Assembly (NCBI GenBank): GCA_036346405.1
Contig: CM070559.1
Span: forward strand, 38,353,889 to 38,417,888
Direction: 5' to 3'
Length of the DNA: 64,000 nucleotides
From: Phyllostachys edulis
Lineage: Eukaryota; Streptophyta; Magnoliopsida; Poales; Poaceae
Position 1 is the stretch's first letter. Each line of letters begins with the position of its first letter. Shown piece after piece: positions 32,435-44,559 of this stretch. The notes beneath the pieces were generated by a model, which saw only the letters and a program-made list of their open reading frames with translations, was not told the DNA's origin and searched no databases. The translations under genes and the position numbers were made by a program.

Positions 32435-33141
32435 TGGGCACTTACCTTATTGGGAGCACCTAGAAGTTCACCACTGCATCGACATCATGCACGTGGAGAA
32501 GAATGTATGTGATAGCTTGATTGGTCTCTTACGGAAGATTCGTGACAAAACAAAGGATGAACGTACCTTCTCTTGCTTGTTATACTCTGTCCAGGGCCAA
32601 GAGAACTGAACTGTGCTAGTGTTTGCATGGTGTGAAAGTTCCGTCTGGTTACTCCGCCAGCATGAAGAAACTTGTTTCGATGGAAGATTTAAAGTTAATT
32701 GGCATGAAGTCTCATGATTGTCATGTGCTGATGACACAGATGCTCCCTGTTGCAATTAGAAGTATTTTGCCGATCAAGGTCCAAGAGACAATCATGATGC
32801 TGTATTATTTCTTTAAGACAATTGCTCAGAAGGTCATCGATCCCGAAGGACTAGATGCTCTGCAGGACGAGGTGGTGACGACTCTATGTCATCTTGAGAT
32901 GTATTTCCCTTCATCATTTTTTTGATATCATGGTCCATCTCGTTGTTCACATTGTGAGGGAGATAAAGATGTGCGGGCCCATGTTCCTGCGTATCATGTA
33001 CCCGTTCGAGAGGTTCATGGGAATTCTCAAGTCCTATGTACGGAATCAATCTCGCCCAGAGGGCAGCATCATCGAAGGTTATGCAACCGAAGAGATCATT
33101 GAGTTCAACGTTGATTACATGGCTCAGGTCGAATCGATATG
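32435..33141 (+). pseudogene. CACTA TNP2-like transposase, middle part
   Basis: Resumes with LPYWEHLEVHHCIDIMHVEK, the conserved end of Transposase_21, followed by NVCDSLIGLLRKI. The DUF4218 region (PF13960) follows: RSILPIKVQETIMMLYYFFK, CHLEMYFP, MFLRIMYPFERFMGILKSYV and RPEGSIIEGYATEE. Frames change near 32610 and 32925. It is cut at 33141 by the H2 LTR and resumes at 53505. K0 and H2 are separate insertions in the same gene. Confidence 0.9.
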
Positions 33142-33832
33142 TGTCGACGATCGAGTCGCCGATCTTACGAAAATATAGAGGAAAACGACATAGATCTCCT
33201 GGGAGAGAATGGGGCTGCTCTTTATTAATATGAACTGGATGTTTACTGGGGACTAATCCTAATTACACCGAATATGACTTCTACTATGCTAATCAATCAC
33301 ACTTAAAACATAAGTCTAAGGCTAATTGTGTTGCTTTAATCTGATATCAGACTATCATATCTCTCTTCTTCTCGTCTTTGCTCCATCCTTATATAGTTTC
33401 CGAAGGGGTGGCAGTTGCTCCTGGAGAAGGCGTCCTTTGCGAAGCATTGCGACTGGTCGGAGCGAGACGATAGTTGATAAAGTATCAACTGCTCTACGGT
33501 TAAGTGACTACGAGACACACAACCACGCGGTGATTGTTGTTAATGTCTTAGGATTATATAATGTCATGTGGTATGGAATATATAGCACGTGTCCCATTCA
33601 TCACACGATAAAGAATATACCTGGAATTAGATCCAAATAGCAGTTCGTATCTTTTTCGAGCAGCTACCTGGTCGGAGACTAGGCACAGGACCTTGTCCGA
33701 CCAGGGTACCCATTATGTAACCTCTGGAATCCTCACGACCGGTGAGGTCATTAGCCTTAGGGGTTAGAGCATGAAGACGCATGGTCTTTTATTATGTATT
33801 AAAGTAATACATAGAGGTTTTAATCCTCATCA
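33142..33832 (-). mobile_element. H2 3' LTR
   Basis: 691 bp, on its own strand TGATGAGGATTAAAACC... to ...GATCGTCGACA. It aligns end to end with the right LTR. TATA block ACTATATAAGGATGG (element strand) is near 33390. Confidence 0.92.
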
Positions 33833-33850
33833 GCTAGCCCCCGAACTTTA
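33833..33850 (-). other. H2 polypurine tract
   Basis: The element-strand sequence TAAAGTTCGGGGGCTAGC immediately precedes the 3' LTR TG. It matches the H1 tract. Confidence 0.8.
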
Positions 33851-34215
33851 AATAAATAGGTTGTGTGAATACTTTATCCCGACGAAGTCGTATCGGGTAG
33901 ACCCTCATTTAATGCCGTGACATACGAAGTGGTCTGCATTCATTTTAAAGTTGAGAACTTGCCCTGGGAACTAAAGAGTTTTTCTATCCGTTGGTCAACA
34001 AGGTTTTGTCTGTTGGACTTTAGATTACTCCCAATTGCAGTTAAATATCTGAAGCTATAAAATTGCCATTGTTGGGCTTTAGAGCTTTTATGCTTTCAGA
34101 TCTTCCTTTAATCCCCTTCAGTTCCTTGCCAAAAAGAAAACTTTCCGATCTCTTGTTGTCTTTCCGACCTCGAAGCCTCCTCCGACCACTACTCGTCCCT
34201 TTGAGAAATTCCACC

Positions 34216-36337
34216 ATGTCGGAACAAATCACAAAGTGGATAGCTTCAGATCTGAGTGAGAGGAAGCTTGAGGCGCTGGAGAAGATTGGAATGCTCCTGG
34301 ACAAGAATCTGATCAGATGGAGGCCAGCAGCCGGAGAGCACTTTCCGAGCCGCGAAGATGGGGAAATCCTAGTTTTTCTCGCCTACATCGAGTGCGGGCT
34401 GAGGGTGCCGATGCACAAATTCTCTCCCCCCCCCCCCCGCGTTTTGGAGTACTACGGGGTGGAGTTGATGAATTTGGCCCCAAAATCCATCGCTCTAATT
34501 TTGTAGGCGGTCGGACTGAAAGTCATACAATCTAGTGAGGATGTAATCCTACTGTGGTTCTAACCGATTCTGCCCGGAGGCACTAGAAGAAGATGATTCT
34601 CCCGAGGTAAAAGAGCATTTGAAAGAAGATATATATACTTAGATAGAAAACTTCATGACCTAACCAAACTTGTTTTTTGATTTAGGTGGAAAAGCCTGAA
34701 GGCCCGTAGAGCAGAGCTGCGGAAGTCGTAGACCCTAGAGTGGTCGTTCACGACCTAACACTTGTTACTGAAACAACGATCTGGAGGTCAACGAATCCAC
34801 ACCCTCCGACCCCATGGTCAATGATGCTATCCTCGACCAACTAGTCGAGAATATCGCTTCTGACCTCATGTTGGAGGATGTGAGGGGTTTAACCAACCCT
34901 ACCAGCCCAGAGCCAGTGAAATTGTTTGAGAACAAAAGGAAGGCTAGCGGTACGGAATTTATTCCACCGCGTTTCAAGGTCAAAACCAAAAAATCAACTA
35001 GGTATATACAAATGAAAGAGTCATATGAGTGCATACCTTTAATAGTTTTTGATGATTTGGAGTTTTGAGCTTCTTTTCTTTATTTTTTATAGTTCTTCTG
35101 GCGTTCCGGTCATTTTCAACCAGAATATTCCTGAGGACCAAGCATCCGAGGAAGTCCTCGTCCAAAGCACTTCTTAGGACAAAGTTCCTAAGGATAAAGT
35201 GGTCAAGGAAGCCCTCTAGCAGGTGTCGGTGCCTGCGGTCGTTCAGGATCCAGTGGTGATTCTAACTCCATCTACGGAGGTAGATGCCCCTGAAGACCCT
35301 CGACAGGTTCTGACCCCTGTTGATAATCCCTCTCGAGCTAACAAGTTCCCTTTCTGCCCCCGATTTATCGAGGATAAGGAGCTTGACGAGGTTTGGGGAA
35401 AAATATCGGACCATCAAGCCAAGATAGGTCCTGGTATAATTTTTCGTGATTATAATGACGTGGCAATTCAGGTAAGTATTCACGACCAGTTCCTTAGTTT
35501 CTCCATTAGAAAGTTTATAAGAAACTTAATGAAGAATGCTATTTGCGTAGCACATGGTCGAGAATTTTGCTGTGGTCGGAGGACTGACCCAACGAATAAA
35601 GTTCCTGGAGAAAAAACACTCCGAATTGAAAAGTAAAAACATTCTCCTTAACTTTTTTTCTTCAACACTTTGTTCTTTTATTTAATTATTCTCCCTTATC
35701 ATATTTGATAGATTTGGAGAAAATAAAAGAAGAGATCGTGGCTGATAAATCCAGAATAACCCAGCTTGAGGGAGGATGCCAAGCTAAGGATCGGTCGATT
35801 GCAGACGTGACGACTAGGTACAAGGGAGTCGTTGAGACTCTTGAAAAGAAGATTGAAGGTAATCGGTCGTAAACTTGACCAGTATATCATCTCTTCTAAT
35901 CATACCTATTCACTATTTGTTTTACTCGTGCAGAGCAAACTCATGCACTAAATAGAACAAAGAAGGCTCTAGAATTTGAGTAAGATAAGGAGACAGCTCT
36001 TGTGCAAAACCTTGACGAAAAAGTCGATGCACTTAATAAAATGTTCTTTGATATGAGATCAGGATCAAGTCTTCTTACCTTAAGAGATCCAACAGAGAAA
36101 ATGTACTATTTAGGACAACTTCTGGAAGATCTCAATGGCCTGCTCAAAACCACTAGAGAAAACTATGCCTGGACAATGAAAGAAGCTATGGCCAGCGGAG
36201 TTAGTTTTGCTTTGGCGAAACTAAAGGCTTCCAACCCCTCTACCAATCTCCAAGCTGTTGAAGAAGATTTCAACTGCCTGCCTCATGAGGCGACTATATT
36301 TCTTGAGGAGGTCGGATCTATGTCAAGCAGTAACTAG
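34216..36337 (+). pseudogene. H2 antisense ORF with PF04195-like domain and coiled coil
   Basis: Runs opposite to H2 gag-pol, between integrase and the 3' LTR. ATG 34216 gives MSEQITKWIASDLSERKLEA, then FLAYIECGLRVPMHKF and LEYYGVELMNLAPKSIA, the PF04195-like signature; it stops at 34504. Later blocks are at 34814-35068, 35223-35636 (ending in a KVPGEK motif near 35600) and about 35710-36337. The last is predicted coiled coil (DEKVDALNKMFFDM, repeated Leu/Lys/Glu) with a stop near 36335. H1 carries the same ORF in the same relation to its LTR. The part corresponding to H1 1671-1980 is missing here. Function unknown. Confidence 0.75.
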
Positions 36338-36392
36338 TCTAAAGATATCTAGGAGTAGGACATTGTAAATATAAGAATTATGAAAATGTATA

Positions 36393-38342
36393 TGTGGATA
36401 TCATGGGGATATGCTCACGATCTTAGGATGATGATACAATTGGCAATGGTGTTGAAGGTTTATCGAATCACGCGTTTTCGGCGAAGTTCAATTTGCTGTC
36501 AGGCAAGTGGCGGTCTGACCGGCCAAGGTGGTGGTCTGACTGGTCATTGAGTGGCGGTCAGACCGGCCTCCGGAAATCGGTCAAACCGTCCATAAAATGA
36601 TTTTGAGTTTTGAATCTAGGCCAAAAATAGAGGGTGTAGGCAAGAGAGGAGATTCTACTACACTTGGTCTCATAATTTTTGGTTTAAAAATTCCAATAGG
36701 TCTCGGATTTCCAGGGAGGAAATTTGCCTAAGTCCCAGCTGGGCGGTCAGACTAGCCAAAGTGGCGGTCTGACCGGTTTTGGCTTGTTCATCGGCCAACT
36801 TGGTGGCGATGATTGTTTAGTTAGGTCATATTCATGGGTTTCAGTGCATATGTGTTGCATGATGCATGTTTTGACTAACGTGGGTCAAGTTGTGAAGAAC
36901 TTGTTCCCGGCAACGATTTCTTGGTCTATTGTTGTGCAGATTGCTTGGAGGTCAACGACGGTCAACGGTGAAGATGATCGGGACTAGGCTTGGAGAGCTG
37001 AGATCTAGAACGATCGAGGATGTCGGGTGTGGTCAATGGATTCAAGCATGGCGCAAAATGGACAAGGATGACCGAACGGGCAGTTTGGTGTGACGGGTTG
37101 GATCAAGCGGTGTGGGGGTTGGTGCAAGTGCCATGGTGGTTTCGGTGGGAGCTGGATGGGTGAGACTTGCCGACATGATGAGAACCGTTGATCAACCTAC
37201 ACGTGGCGAAGTATGGAAGTGCTTCATGAAGATTGGACTCGGTCTTTGGAAAAAGATCGAGAAGGGGTATTTTTGTAATTTCACCTAAATACCGCCTTAG
37301 TGACCTTTTGCTAACCCGCGGCGCAAGACGGCACAAGGAGAAACAGTTTAGGTCAAGAGGAGTTGAAGACGGCGCTTTAAAATGCATGCGTAAGTGAAAC
37401 CCATTTGTGGGTGGGCTTAACGGGTGTCCATTAGGGATTACTCTTTTAGAAGCTAGCCTAAACTATAAATAGGGGAGGGTGCTGGCCAGCACCTCCTTAA
37501 CCCTTTCATTTGAGAAACCCTAGTTTGTGTTTTTAGGGTTTGGAGAGATTAGTGGGAGGTTAGGGTTCTAGAGAGTTGGATTGATTGTGTGCTCATGTGT
37601 TGACTCTTTGTCCTCCTGGTTGGAGTGGCTGTAAACCAACATCAATCTCAATTCAATCTAAGAAAGATTTCACAAGATGAGTCTCTTTATGTTCTTGCTC
37701 TCTATTTCGTGATTTTGGGTCTTTCTTTGATCCGCGAGTTTTCCTTTGGTTTCTGGCCTAGATTTAGCTTGCTGTGACATGTGGGAATACATCTAGGATC
37801 ATCTTGATCATCAATCACCCACGAGCAAGTTTCTAGATTATCTTTTGGTTTTGACTCGGTTTTGGAGCAACCTTCTCTAAAACGGAAAAAGGTCAGAACT
37901 TTGGCATGGATCTTCATGATCCTTGATTGGAATAGGTTCCTGACATCCTAGAGAAGGTATGTCTCATGTTTGGTAAGGTTTGGAGTCACGAATCAAAAGT
38001 TAGACCTTTTTATGTTTTTTAGTTCGGGCTGATTTTGCTGTTCATTGGCCTGGAGGTCAAACCGATTTCTAGTTGGAGGTAAGACCGCCAACTAGCTAGA
38101 GGTCAGACCGCCAACTAGCAAGAGGTCAGACTGTCCAACTAATTTGGATTTTAGTTTTTCTGTTTTTGGTCTATTTGCTTCGGGGTTTTGATTGGATTCG
38201 ATACAAGTCTTCCACTGTGCTTGCATATTGATCTTCACAGCCTTCATAGCTATTGGAGTCAATTTAGTATTGAATTCAACCAAGGTAAAAAAAGAGATTG
38301 TGCTCCTATTCACCCCCCTCTAGTCGTCTTTTCGGTCCAACA
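36393..38342 (+). mobile_element. QS: solo LTR of the Q (SIRE-like) family
   Basis: 1950 bp, TGTGGATATCATGGGG to TTTTCGGTCCAACA, flanked by perfect GTATA duplications (36388-36392 and 38343-38347). No PBS follows. TATA box TATAAATAGG is at 37464-37473. Words GGTCTGACC / GGTCAGACC occur at about 36505-36590, 36738-36775 and 38060-38140. It is the best reference for the full Q LTR in this window. Inserted in the H2 spacer beside the antisense ORF. Confidence 0.95.
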
Positions 38343-39319
38343 GTATAAAACTTACCTTTTGGTCATCAACAAGTCTTTTGTTTATCTTTTTGACTTTTGA
38401 AGTACTCATATATTCGCTAGCCCCGACTGATTTATAGTAGAAGAACTTTGCTATATAAGTAGTAAGCCAAGAGAAAGAACTTTAAAGTCTCAACCATTAT
38501 TTTGAAGGCATATACCGATTATATTACAAAACTGGTCGTAGCAATACTAGGTAATCAATTTGGTCGGAACCAGTGTATAATTTTGACTAATTATCGATCT
38601 ATTTTGTAATAATCGAAATACCAAACAAAGTAGTATATGGTAGGAAGAAATAGACTTGCTTTGATGAGAAAAGAAATTATGCAAAAATGTATGCAATGGA
38701 CGACAAGTAATCTTATTTATATATAGTATCTAAAACTGGTTGGAAGAACTGCTAAGAACTGAATACATAAAAAACACTTTGCGAAATGTGCTCAGGCTCA
38801 AGTCCGACTGGTAGCGAGGATCGTAAGAAAAGAACTGTTGCTAGGAAGCTCCTTCCAGTGGGCAGGACCACGTGTGAAAAAGGAGAGACTTCGACTAGGA
38901 GGTTTTCCGTGTCCCGACCAGTAGCCAAACGAGAGTAGAACAAAATCTTGAAATGAGGAAATATAGCCTTCACAATCTTGAGCATATAAGTCACTACATG
39001 AAGTTATTTGTATTATGCTCTGATTACTCGTATATTTCTTTGAGAAAAAGTATGCAGTCGCGCGGGAGAATCATTCAGGGAATGATCACGACTAGGACCC
39101 ATACAGCTCATGACTTAGAAGTCATTGCCAAAGAGTAACAGAGATCCTTCTAAATGATGTCAGAGAGAAAATTGTCTTCTCCGACCAGTGTAAATAACAA
39201 CTGTAGACGACCAAGGTATAAGTACTGTTATATAAACAATATCACTCGTCAAAATAAATAAAGGAAATGACTAATCTTTATTTAACCGAAAAAGAATTGA
39301 AAGAAATGCACGAAATAAT
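38343..39319 (-). other. H2 spacer between integrase and antisense ORF
   Basis: Non-coding. On the element strand, the block CCTAGTCGAAGTCTCTCC... CACGTGGTCC (about 38905-38860) matches H3 at 47850-47880, so the post-pol spacer is conserved between H2 and H3. No coding region seen. Confidence 0.6.
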
Positions 39320-40576
39320 TTAAACAAAGAACTTACGCAATTGATAAATGTTCCAAGAATTAGACAAAACTTGCCCATCAGACATGGCTAGTCGTACAGA
39401 ACCTGGTCGGGTGACTTCGACCACAATGTAAGGACCTTCCCACTTAGGAGAAAGTTTATTGCAATTTGCTGGGTTTTGAATTTTTCTAAGAACCAGATCA
39501 CCTACAGCGAGGCCATGAGGTTGCACCTTACGACTATGGTACCTTCGCATGGCTTGTTGGTAGACCGCTGATCGTATCAAGGCTTGGTTTTGTCGTTCTT
39601 CAAGGAAATTGATGTCATCAAGTCGTCGTTCATTCTGATCATTTTCGCTAAAACAATCAGTTCGAACAGAGCCAAGTTTTAGTTCTGGAGGAAGCATGGC
39701 TTCAGCACCATAAACTAAAAAGAAAGGTGTTTTACCAGTCGCACGACTGGTCGTGGTTCGAACGGCCCATAAGACAGAAGGGAGTTCTTGAGCCCAAACT
39801 CCTAGCTGTTTTATTAAATGGTCAAATACTCGTCGTTTGATCTCCTACATAATGATACCATTGGCTCGCTCAACTGCTCCATTGCTCTGCGGGTGAGTAA
39901 CAGAAGCAAAATGTATTTTCATGCCAAGTTCTTCATAGAATTCTTGGAATTGATCACTTGAGAACTGGGCACTGTTGTCTGTGATTATTTGACTGGGTAC
40001 CCTAAATCGTGTTATCACATTTTTCGTGAAAAACCTCTGAGCGGCCAAAGTTGTTTTTACAACAGGCTCGGCTTCGATCCATTTTGTAAACGTGTCAATC
40101 ATGATGAAAAGGAATTCGAAGCCCTCGGGTGCTCTTGGGAAAGGTCCCAGAATGTCCAGTCCCTAGGTTGCAAAAGGCTAAGAAAGAGGAATTGTTTGCA
40201 AAACTTGTGCCGGCTGATGTACTTGTCGGCTATAAACCGACATTATCGCGCCTTCATGAGCTCTTTTGCATCATGAAGAGCAGTTGGCCAATAGTATCCT
40301 TGTCTAAAGGCTTTACCGACCAGTGTTCTGTAGGAATGATGTGCTCCATAGACTCCTTCATGAATGTTAGTTAGCAATTTAATGCCTTCCGCTTGAGATA
40401 TGCATCTGATCAACACTCCGTGAGATCCTTGTTTATACAAGGTACTTTCGATCAGAGTGTATGATTTGGCTTTTCGTGCTACACGATCAGCCTCTACATC
40501 ATCTTCCGAAATTGTGTCATGCTGAAGATAATTGTAGATCGATGTCATCCAATTTCTACCTTGATCATGACAGCGC
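39320..40576 (-). pseudogene. H2 integrase (Tat-type gypsy)
   Basis: Read leftward: an upstream zinc-binding region (YLQHDTISEDDVEADRVARK, LYKQGSHGVLIRCI, HEGVYGAHHSYRTLVGKAFR, QGYYWPTA), then the catalytic core with Asp in MIDTFTKWIEAEP (near 40095), Asp in IITDNSAQFS and Glu in SNGAVERANG, all three kept. A TAG replaces the expected Gln codon after GIIM (39842). The C-terminal part is open to the end: KTPFFLVYGAEAMLPPEL, DLVLRKIQNP, KLSPKWEGPYIVVEV and SWNIYQLRKFFV. Integrase joins element ends to host DNA. Apart from the stop it is the best-preserved pol domain in the window. The start is cut at 40577 by H3. Confidence 0.88.
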
Positions 40577-41370
40577 TGACGAGGATATAACAATCCTCAT
40601 TTTATTAATTATCTATAATTCATATTATGGGTAATAATGACGTCATATAACTCTTGAGTATACCCCTTAATAGCCATAAGGGAGAAGCTGGAGGTTGTAA
40701 GTTCTTCTACGACCACCTAGTAGTCGTAAGTCTTCTTACGACTACCCCATAGTCATAAGTCCTTCTACGACTATCCTATAATCGTAAGTTTTTCTACGAT
40801 CAGTCTGTAGTCGTAAGATCTTCTACGACTACCACCTGGTCGTAAGCTCTTCTACGACCAGTCCCTAATCGACAGGGCTTACAAACGTGTGGGCTTAGTC
40901 GATCAGGGAATCTTCCGCACCATATTCAAGATATGGGCAGTAAACTACGCGGTTATTCTCTGGAATAATGGCACGATTTTAACTCCTTTGTTATGTTGAT
41001 AACTGCCTGGCAGCATGGGAACATTACTACTCCCACAATAACCTCTAGTAACGGCTCAATAATCTGGGACATTAAGACAATCTTTAAACTTGAGGCGCAA
41101 CGGTACACCTTGAGGACTGTATAAAAGGCAGAATCGTCAGGACAATCAGGGCAATCCGAAGAGCGTTAGAAGCACAATACTCTAGTCTTTGGTTCCATCT
41201 TGTAATCCAGCATACTCAATACATACACAGGAGTAGGGTTGTTATTCTCCCAGGAGAAGGCCTGAACCTGTATAAAAATCCCCGTGTCTCTATCTTTGTG
41301 TGATTTTAAGCCTAGAGGAACCCCCGAATCAAACAATCTTTACGTAAGTTCGGTCCTAAAAACACCGACA
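40577..41370 (+). mobile_element. H3 5' LTR
   Basis: 794 bp, TGACGAGGATATAAC to AAACACCGACA, followed by the PBS. The start resembles H1/H2 LTRs (TGAYGAGGATTAAAA) but the body differs, so it is a related subfamily. TATA box TATAAAAGG is at 41120-41128. The left flank is AGCGC; the right TSD is lost. Confidence 0.9.
40695..40870 (+). repeat. About 30-bp minisatellite of hairpin-type units in H3 LTR
   Basis: Five to six tandem units of the form TAGTCGTAAGTYYTTCTACGACYAYCC. Each contains GTCGTAAG and an opposed CTTACGAC or CTACGAC, so each unit is itself a dyad. Confidence 0.88.
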
Positions 41371-41372
41371 GT

Positions 41373-41390
41373 TGGCGCCGACCGTGGGGA
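41373..41390 (+). other. H3 primer-binding site
   Basis: TGGCGCCGACCGTGGGGA begins two bases after the LTR. It is the PBS type seen in Tat-lineage gypsy elements. The H2 site (52807-52824, complement) is TGGCGTCGTCCGTGGGGA. Confidence 0.88.
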
Positions 41391-41439
41391 TCTTCGAGTC
41401 ATCAGTTTTCCTTCAACTTTTCCAAACTCTCATGCTCTC

Positions 41440-43724
41440 ATGGCAGGAGAGTGGAACGAGGAGAACTGGTTCGACTTGGCCGATTATACAGATATCGACA
41501 TGGATGCCGGTTTTGACTACGAGCCGACTAATGCATCATCCGATGGTGATGCCGCCCCCGGAGATCTTTCTTCAGGAGACTTTACCACCGACGGAGTTGA
41601 GGAGGGATCCTTATCCCCCACAATGATACGTCCAGATGGGGAACCAGCTTCCTTAGAGGGCAAGGGTCAATCCGACCACGATGAGGGCTATCCCAAGGCA
41701 GACTCGGAGCATGGCGAGGGTTCCCTCTCCAAATGTCCAAGTCCACCTAAGACAGTCCGACCTGGCGCGACAACTCTTGGAAGTCGTAATTCCGGATCTT
41801 CATTAGCATCTGGTGATTCTCTCTCTCCGGTTAGCCCAGCCAAGGATGCGATCGAACATGCTCTTCCTGCGACTTTGACCATCCCAACATAGGACTCACT
41901 TGCCGACGGAGACGGTTATAATCCGGAATTCCCCTTCCTGGAGGGGTTTGCTCCAAGTCGCCAGATGGTGTCATTCGACGACTCCTCAAGCGAGGAGGCC
42001 TTTAGCGCAAGTGGAGATCATCAACGGGAGGTCTTTGTCCTGCCCTCAAGTAGTAATAACTCTCCTAGAGACAGGGCTGAGGACGCTCCCCAAAGATCAC
42101 ACCCTACAACCGCTTGTGGCAATGACAAGGACAACTCTGGCGATGAACAAAGTCAATATTCTGATGAGCGTGCAGGAAATTCTCGAGATCATCGCGATTC
42201 ACTAAGGCAAGCTCAAGGATCAGGTATGGATGATTCTGAAACAATCTGACAAAAACGAGTTGTGGTTCAGAGAAAATTGCTTAGGCGCACTCAATACCAG
42301 TCGAAAGAAGCTCAGGAACTTCAGCATATCAACAATCTGCTCGAGAACTTGCCCAAGCACCTGGCTACGACCTCTTCGCTGAAGAGATCGCACGAAGGCT
42401 GTGGAGCACGATGAACAAACTCGAACGACCTCGCTGACATCATTCTAGAAGTCATGGCAGTACGACTCCATCAGCTTTCAGTCGTTCGAATAACTCACCG
42501 CATGGAGATCGCCGCAAGGTGCATCACTCCCCAATCTGGAAAAGAATTCCTCGAACGCCTGACGATCATAAAGCTCCTAGGAGAGGTGATCATTCACCGC
42601 TCCAACCCAGAGGTCTGCAACAACAAACAAAATACGAGGAGTATTATCCTCGTAGGATCGAGAATTACCATAAGTCAGATTCACCCATTGCCGGGTATTG
42701 TCGAGTACGATCACCTGGCGATGTCAACACCTTTTTTCTACAAAGGTGGCGTTACGACGTAATTACCGGATGTCGGCCATTCTTGCCTAACCTCCGAAAG
42801 CGCCTCAGCATGCCATGGTTTCGACCGAGGAACATGGAGAAATTTCATGGGTCTCAAAATCGCCAATTCCTTGATCTACACGACCGCTATCAAGCGGCGG
42901 GAGGAGGAGAGCGCGTCATGGCGAATTACCTTCCGTCAGCTCGAAGGATGCGCTTTCGGCCGTGGTTATTAAACCAACCAGTCGAGTCGATCTACTCGTG
43001 GCAACATCTCTGTGACCTACTGCTGGCCAATTTCCAAGGCACCTACCATCGCCCCGGTAAGGAGGACGACCTACATAGAATGCGACAAAATGACCACAAA
43101 ACACTGCGCTAATTCATCAGGCGTTTCAGTCAGGTTCGCAATTCAATTCCTGAGGTTTCTGACTTATTTGTTATCAGAGCCTTCAAGCAGGGAGTCTGCA
43201 GCAGAAGGATCACGGAGGACATCGCTTTGAACCCTCCGACTACTGTCGCTGAACTCTTCGAAATGGCTGACCAGTACGTGACTGCTGATGAAGTAGTCGA
43301 GTGGACCAAAATCATCGATCGAGATGATCAGCACCCTCAAGAGACTGGCGAATATAGCAAAAAGAAAGATAAGAAGGCCAAGAAATCCAAGAACAAGGCA
43401 AAGGGCTAAAAGCCTCAAGCCAATGCTTCTAAGGAGGTCCTAGCCGTAAGCGATAAGGAGCCACGAACTGCCAAACAACACCCTGATCGAGGCAAAGGTA
43501 AGCGCCCCGAACGAAAGAACGATAAGACTAGGTGGTGCCCTTTCCATAAAAAGGAAGGACATGACCATCGCAACTACCGAGTTTTCCAACAGAAACTCGA
43601 GGACTACTACAACGGCAAAGGACCACTTCCTACTCTCGAGGAGGTAGGGCAAGCTAGTGGTCGTACACAGTCGGACGACAACGAGGACATGCCGTTTTAA
43701 GATCTCGAGCACACCATCGAGCAC
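41440..43724 (+). pseudogene. H3 gag
   Basis: ATG 41440 starts MAGEWNEENWFDLADYTDID; H2 gag begins with the same sequence type, so the start is well supported. An acidic, Ser/Pro-rich region follows, with stops at 41890 and 42247. The core gag domain (PF03732-like) is at about 42830-43210: MEKFHGSQNRQFLDLHDRYQ, MANYLPSARRM, WQHLCDLLLANFQGTYHRPG and FIRRFSQVRNSIPEV. Then LNPPTTVAELFEMADQYVTA, a Lys-rich basic stretch and a zinc-knuckle-like CPFHKKEGHDHRN (near 43535; the last Cys is replaced). At least four stops or frameshifts are present. Confidence 0.85.
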
Positions 43725-43898
43725 ACCTTTGGAGGATCATCGGCATACGAGTCAAAGCGACAACTTAAGGCAGTCGAACGCGAGATAAACTCCATTGGCC
43801 CTCTTCTTGTCAATAAGTTGTCAAAGTGGTCGGAAGTCATCTCTTTCAAGAAGGTTGACTGCACGATCCCTTCGACTTGACTAGGTCGATTTCCGATC

Positions 43899-44480
43899 AT
43901 GGTCAAACACACCATCAACAACTGTCGAGTAAATCGAGTGTTGATTGATGGTGGTAGTTCGTCGAACATTTTGTTTACGAACACCCTGGATGAAATGCAA
44001 GTCCCCAAGACCAAGGTAAGACCGGTAAGATATTCATTTCATGGTATTACACCAGGGTCTTCAGCCAAACCAATTGATCAAGTTTCTCTTCCTTTAACAT
44101 TTGGTTCACCAAGTAATTTCAGGATAGAGAAGATCTCCTTTGATGTGGTCGATTTCGATGCGGCATATAACGCCATACTCGAACGACCAGCTTTGGCAAA
44201 ATTCTTAATGGCAACTCATTATGGGTATCAATGTCTTAAGATGCCAGGTCCCAAAAGAGTAATCACAATTCATTGTGATAAGAAGATGGCGCATATGTGT
44301 GACCGTCGATCCCTCGAGATGGTGGGTCAGATACCAGCTCGGGAAGAAAAAGGGCAGCCTTCGACCAAGAACTCGAAGCTTAAAGCTGTGCCCAAGCTGA
44401 ATGACCAAGTCAAAGAGGTTCCCCTAGATCAGGAGGAACCCTCGAAGACTGTTCGCATCGGGGATACTTCCGACCCCTAG
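43899..44480 (+). pseudogene. H3 aspartic protease
   Basis: A retropepsin-like domain with active-site block RVLIDGGSSSNILF (about 43930-43975; D-G-G where D-S/T-G is usual, common in this lineage). FDVVDFDAAYNAILERPALA and ATHYGYQCLKMPGPKRVITI follow (about 44140-44270), typical of the gypsy protease-RT junction. The frame is open for 193 codons. It cleaves gag-pol in an active element. A stop at 44478 and more downstream separate it from RT. Confidence 0.85.
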
Positions 44481-44559
44481 TAGGAAGACACCCTCATCGC
44501 TTTCCTCTGAGCAAACGCAGATGTCTTCACGTGGCAAGCATCCAACATGCCCGGAGTCC

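Noticed and set aside
40695..40870. CRISPR-like array of about 30 bp units
   Set aside because: Units are adjacent with no unique spacers, and the context is a plant LTR. It is a minisatellite.
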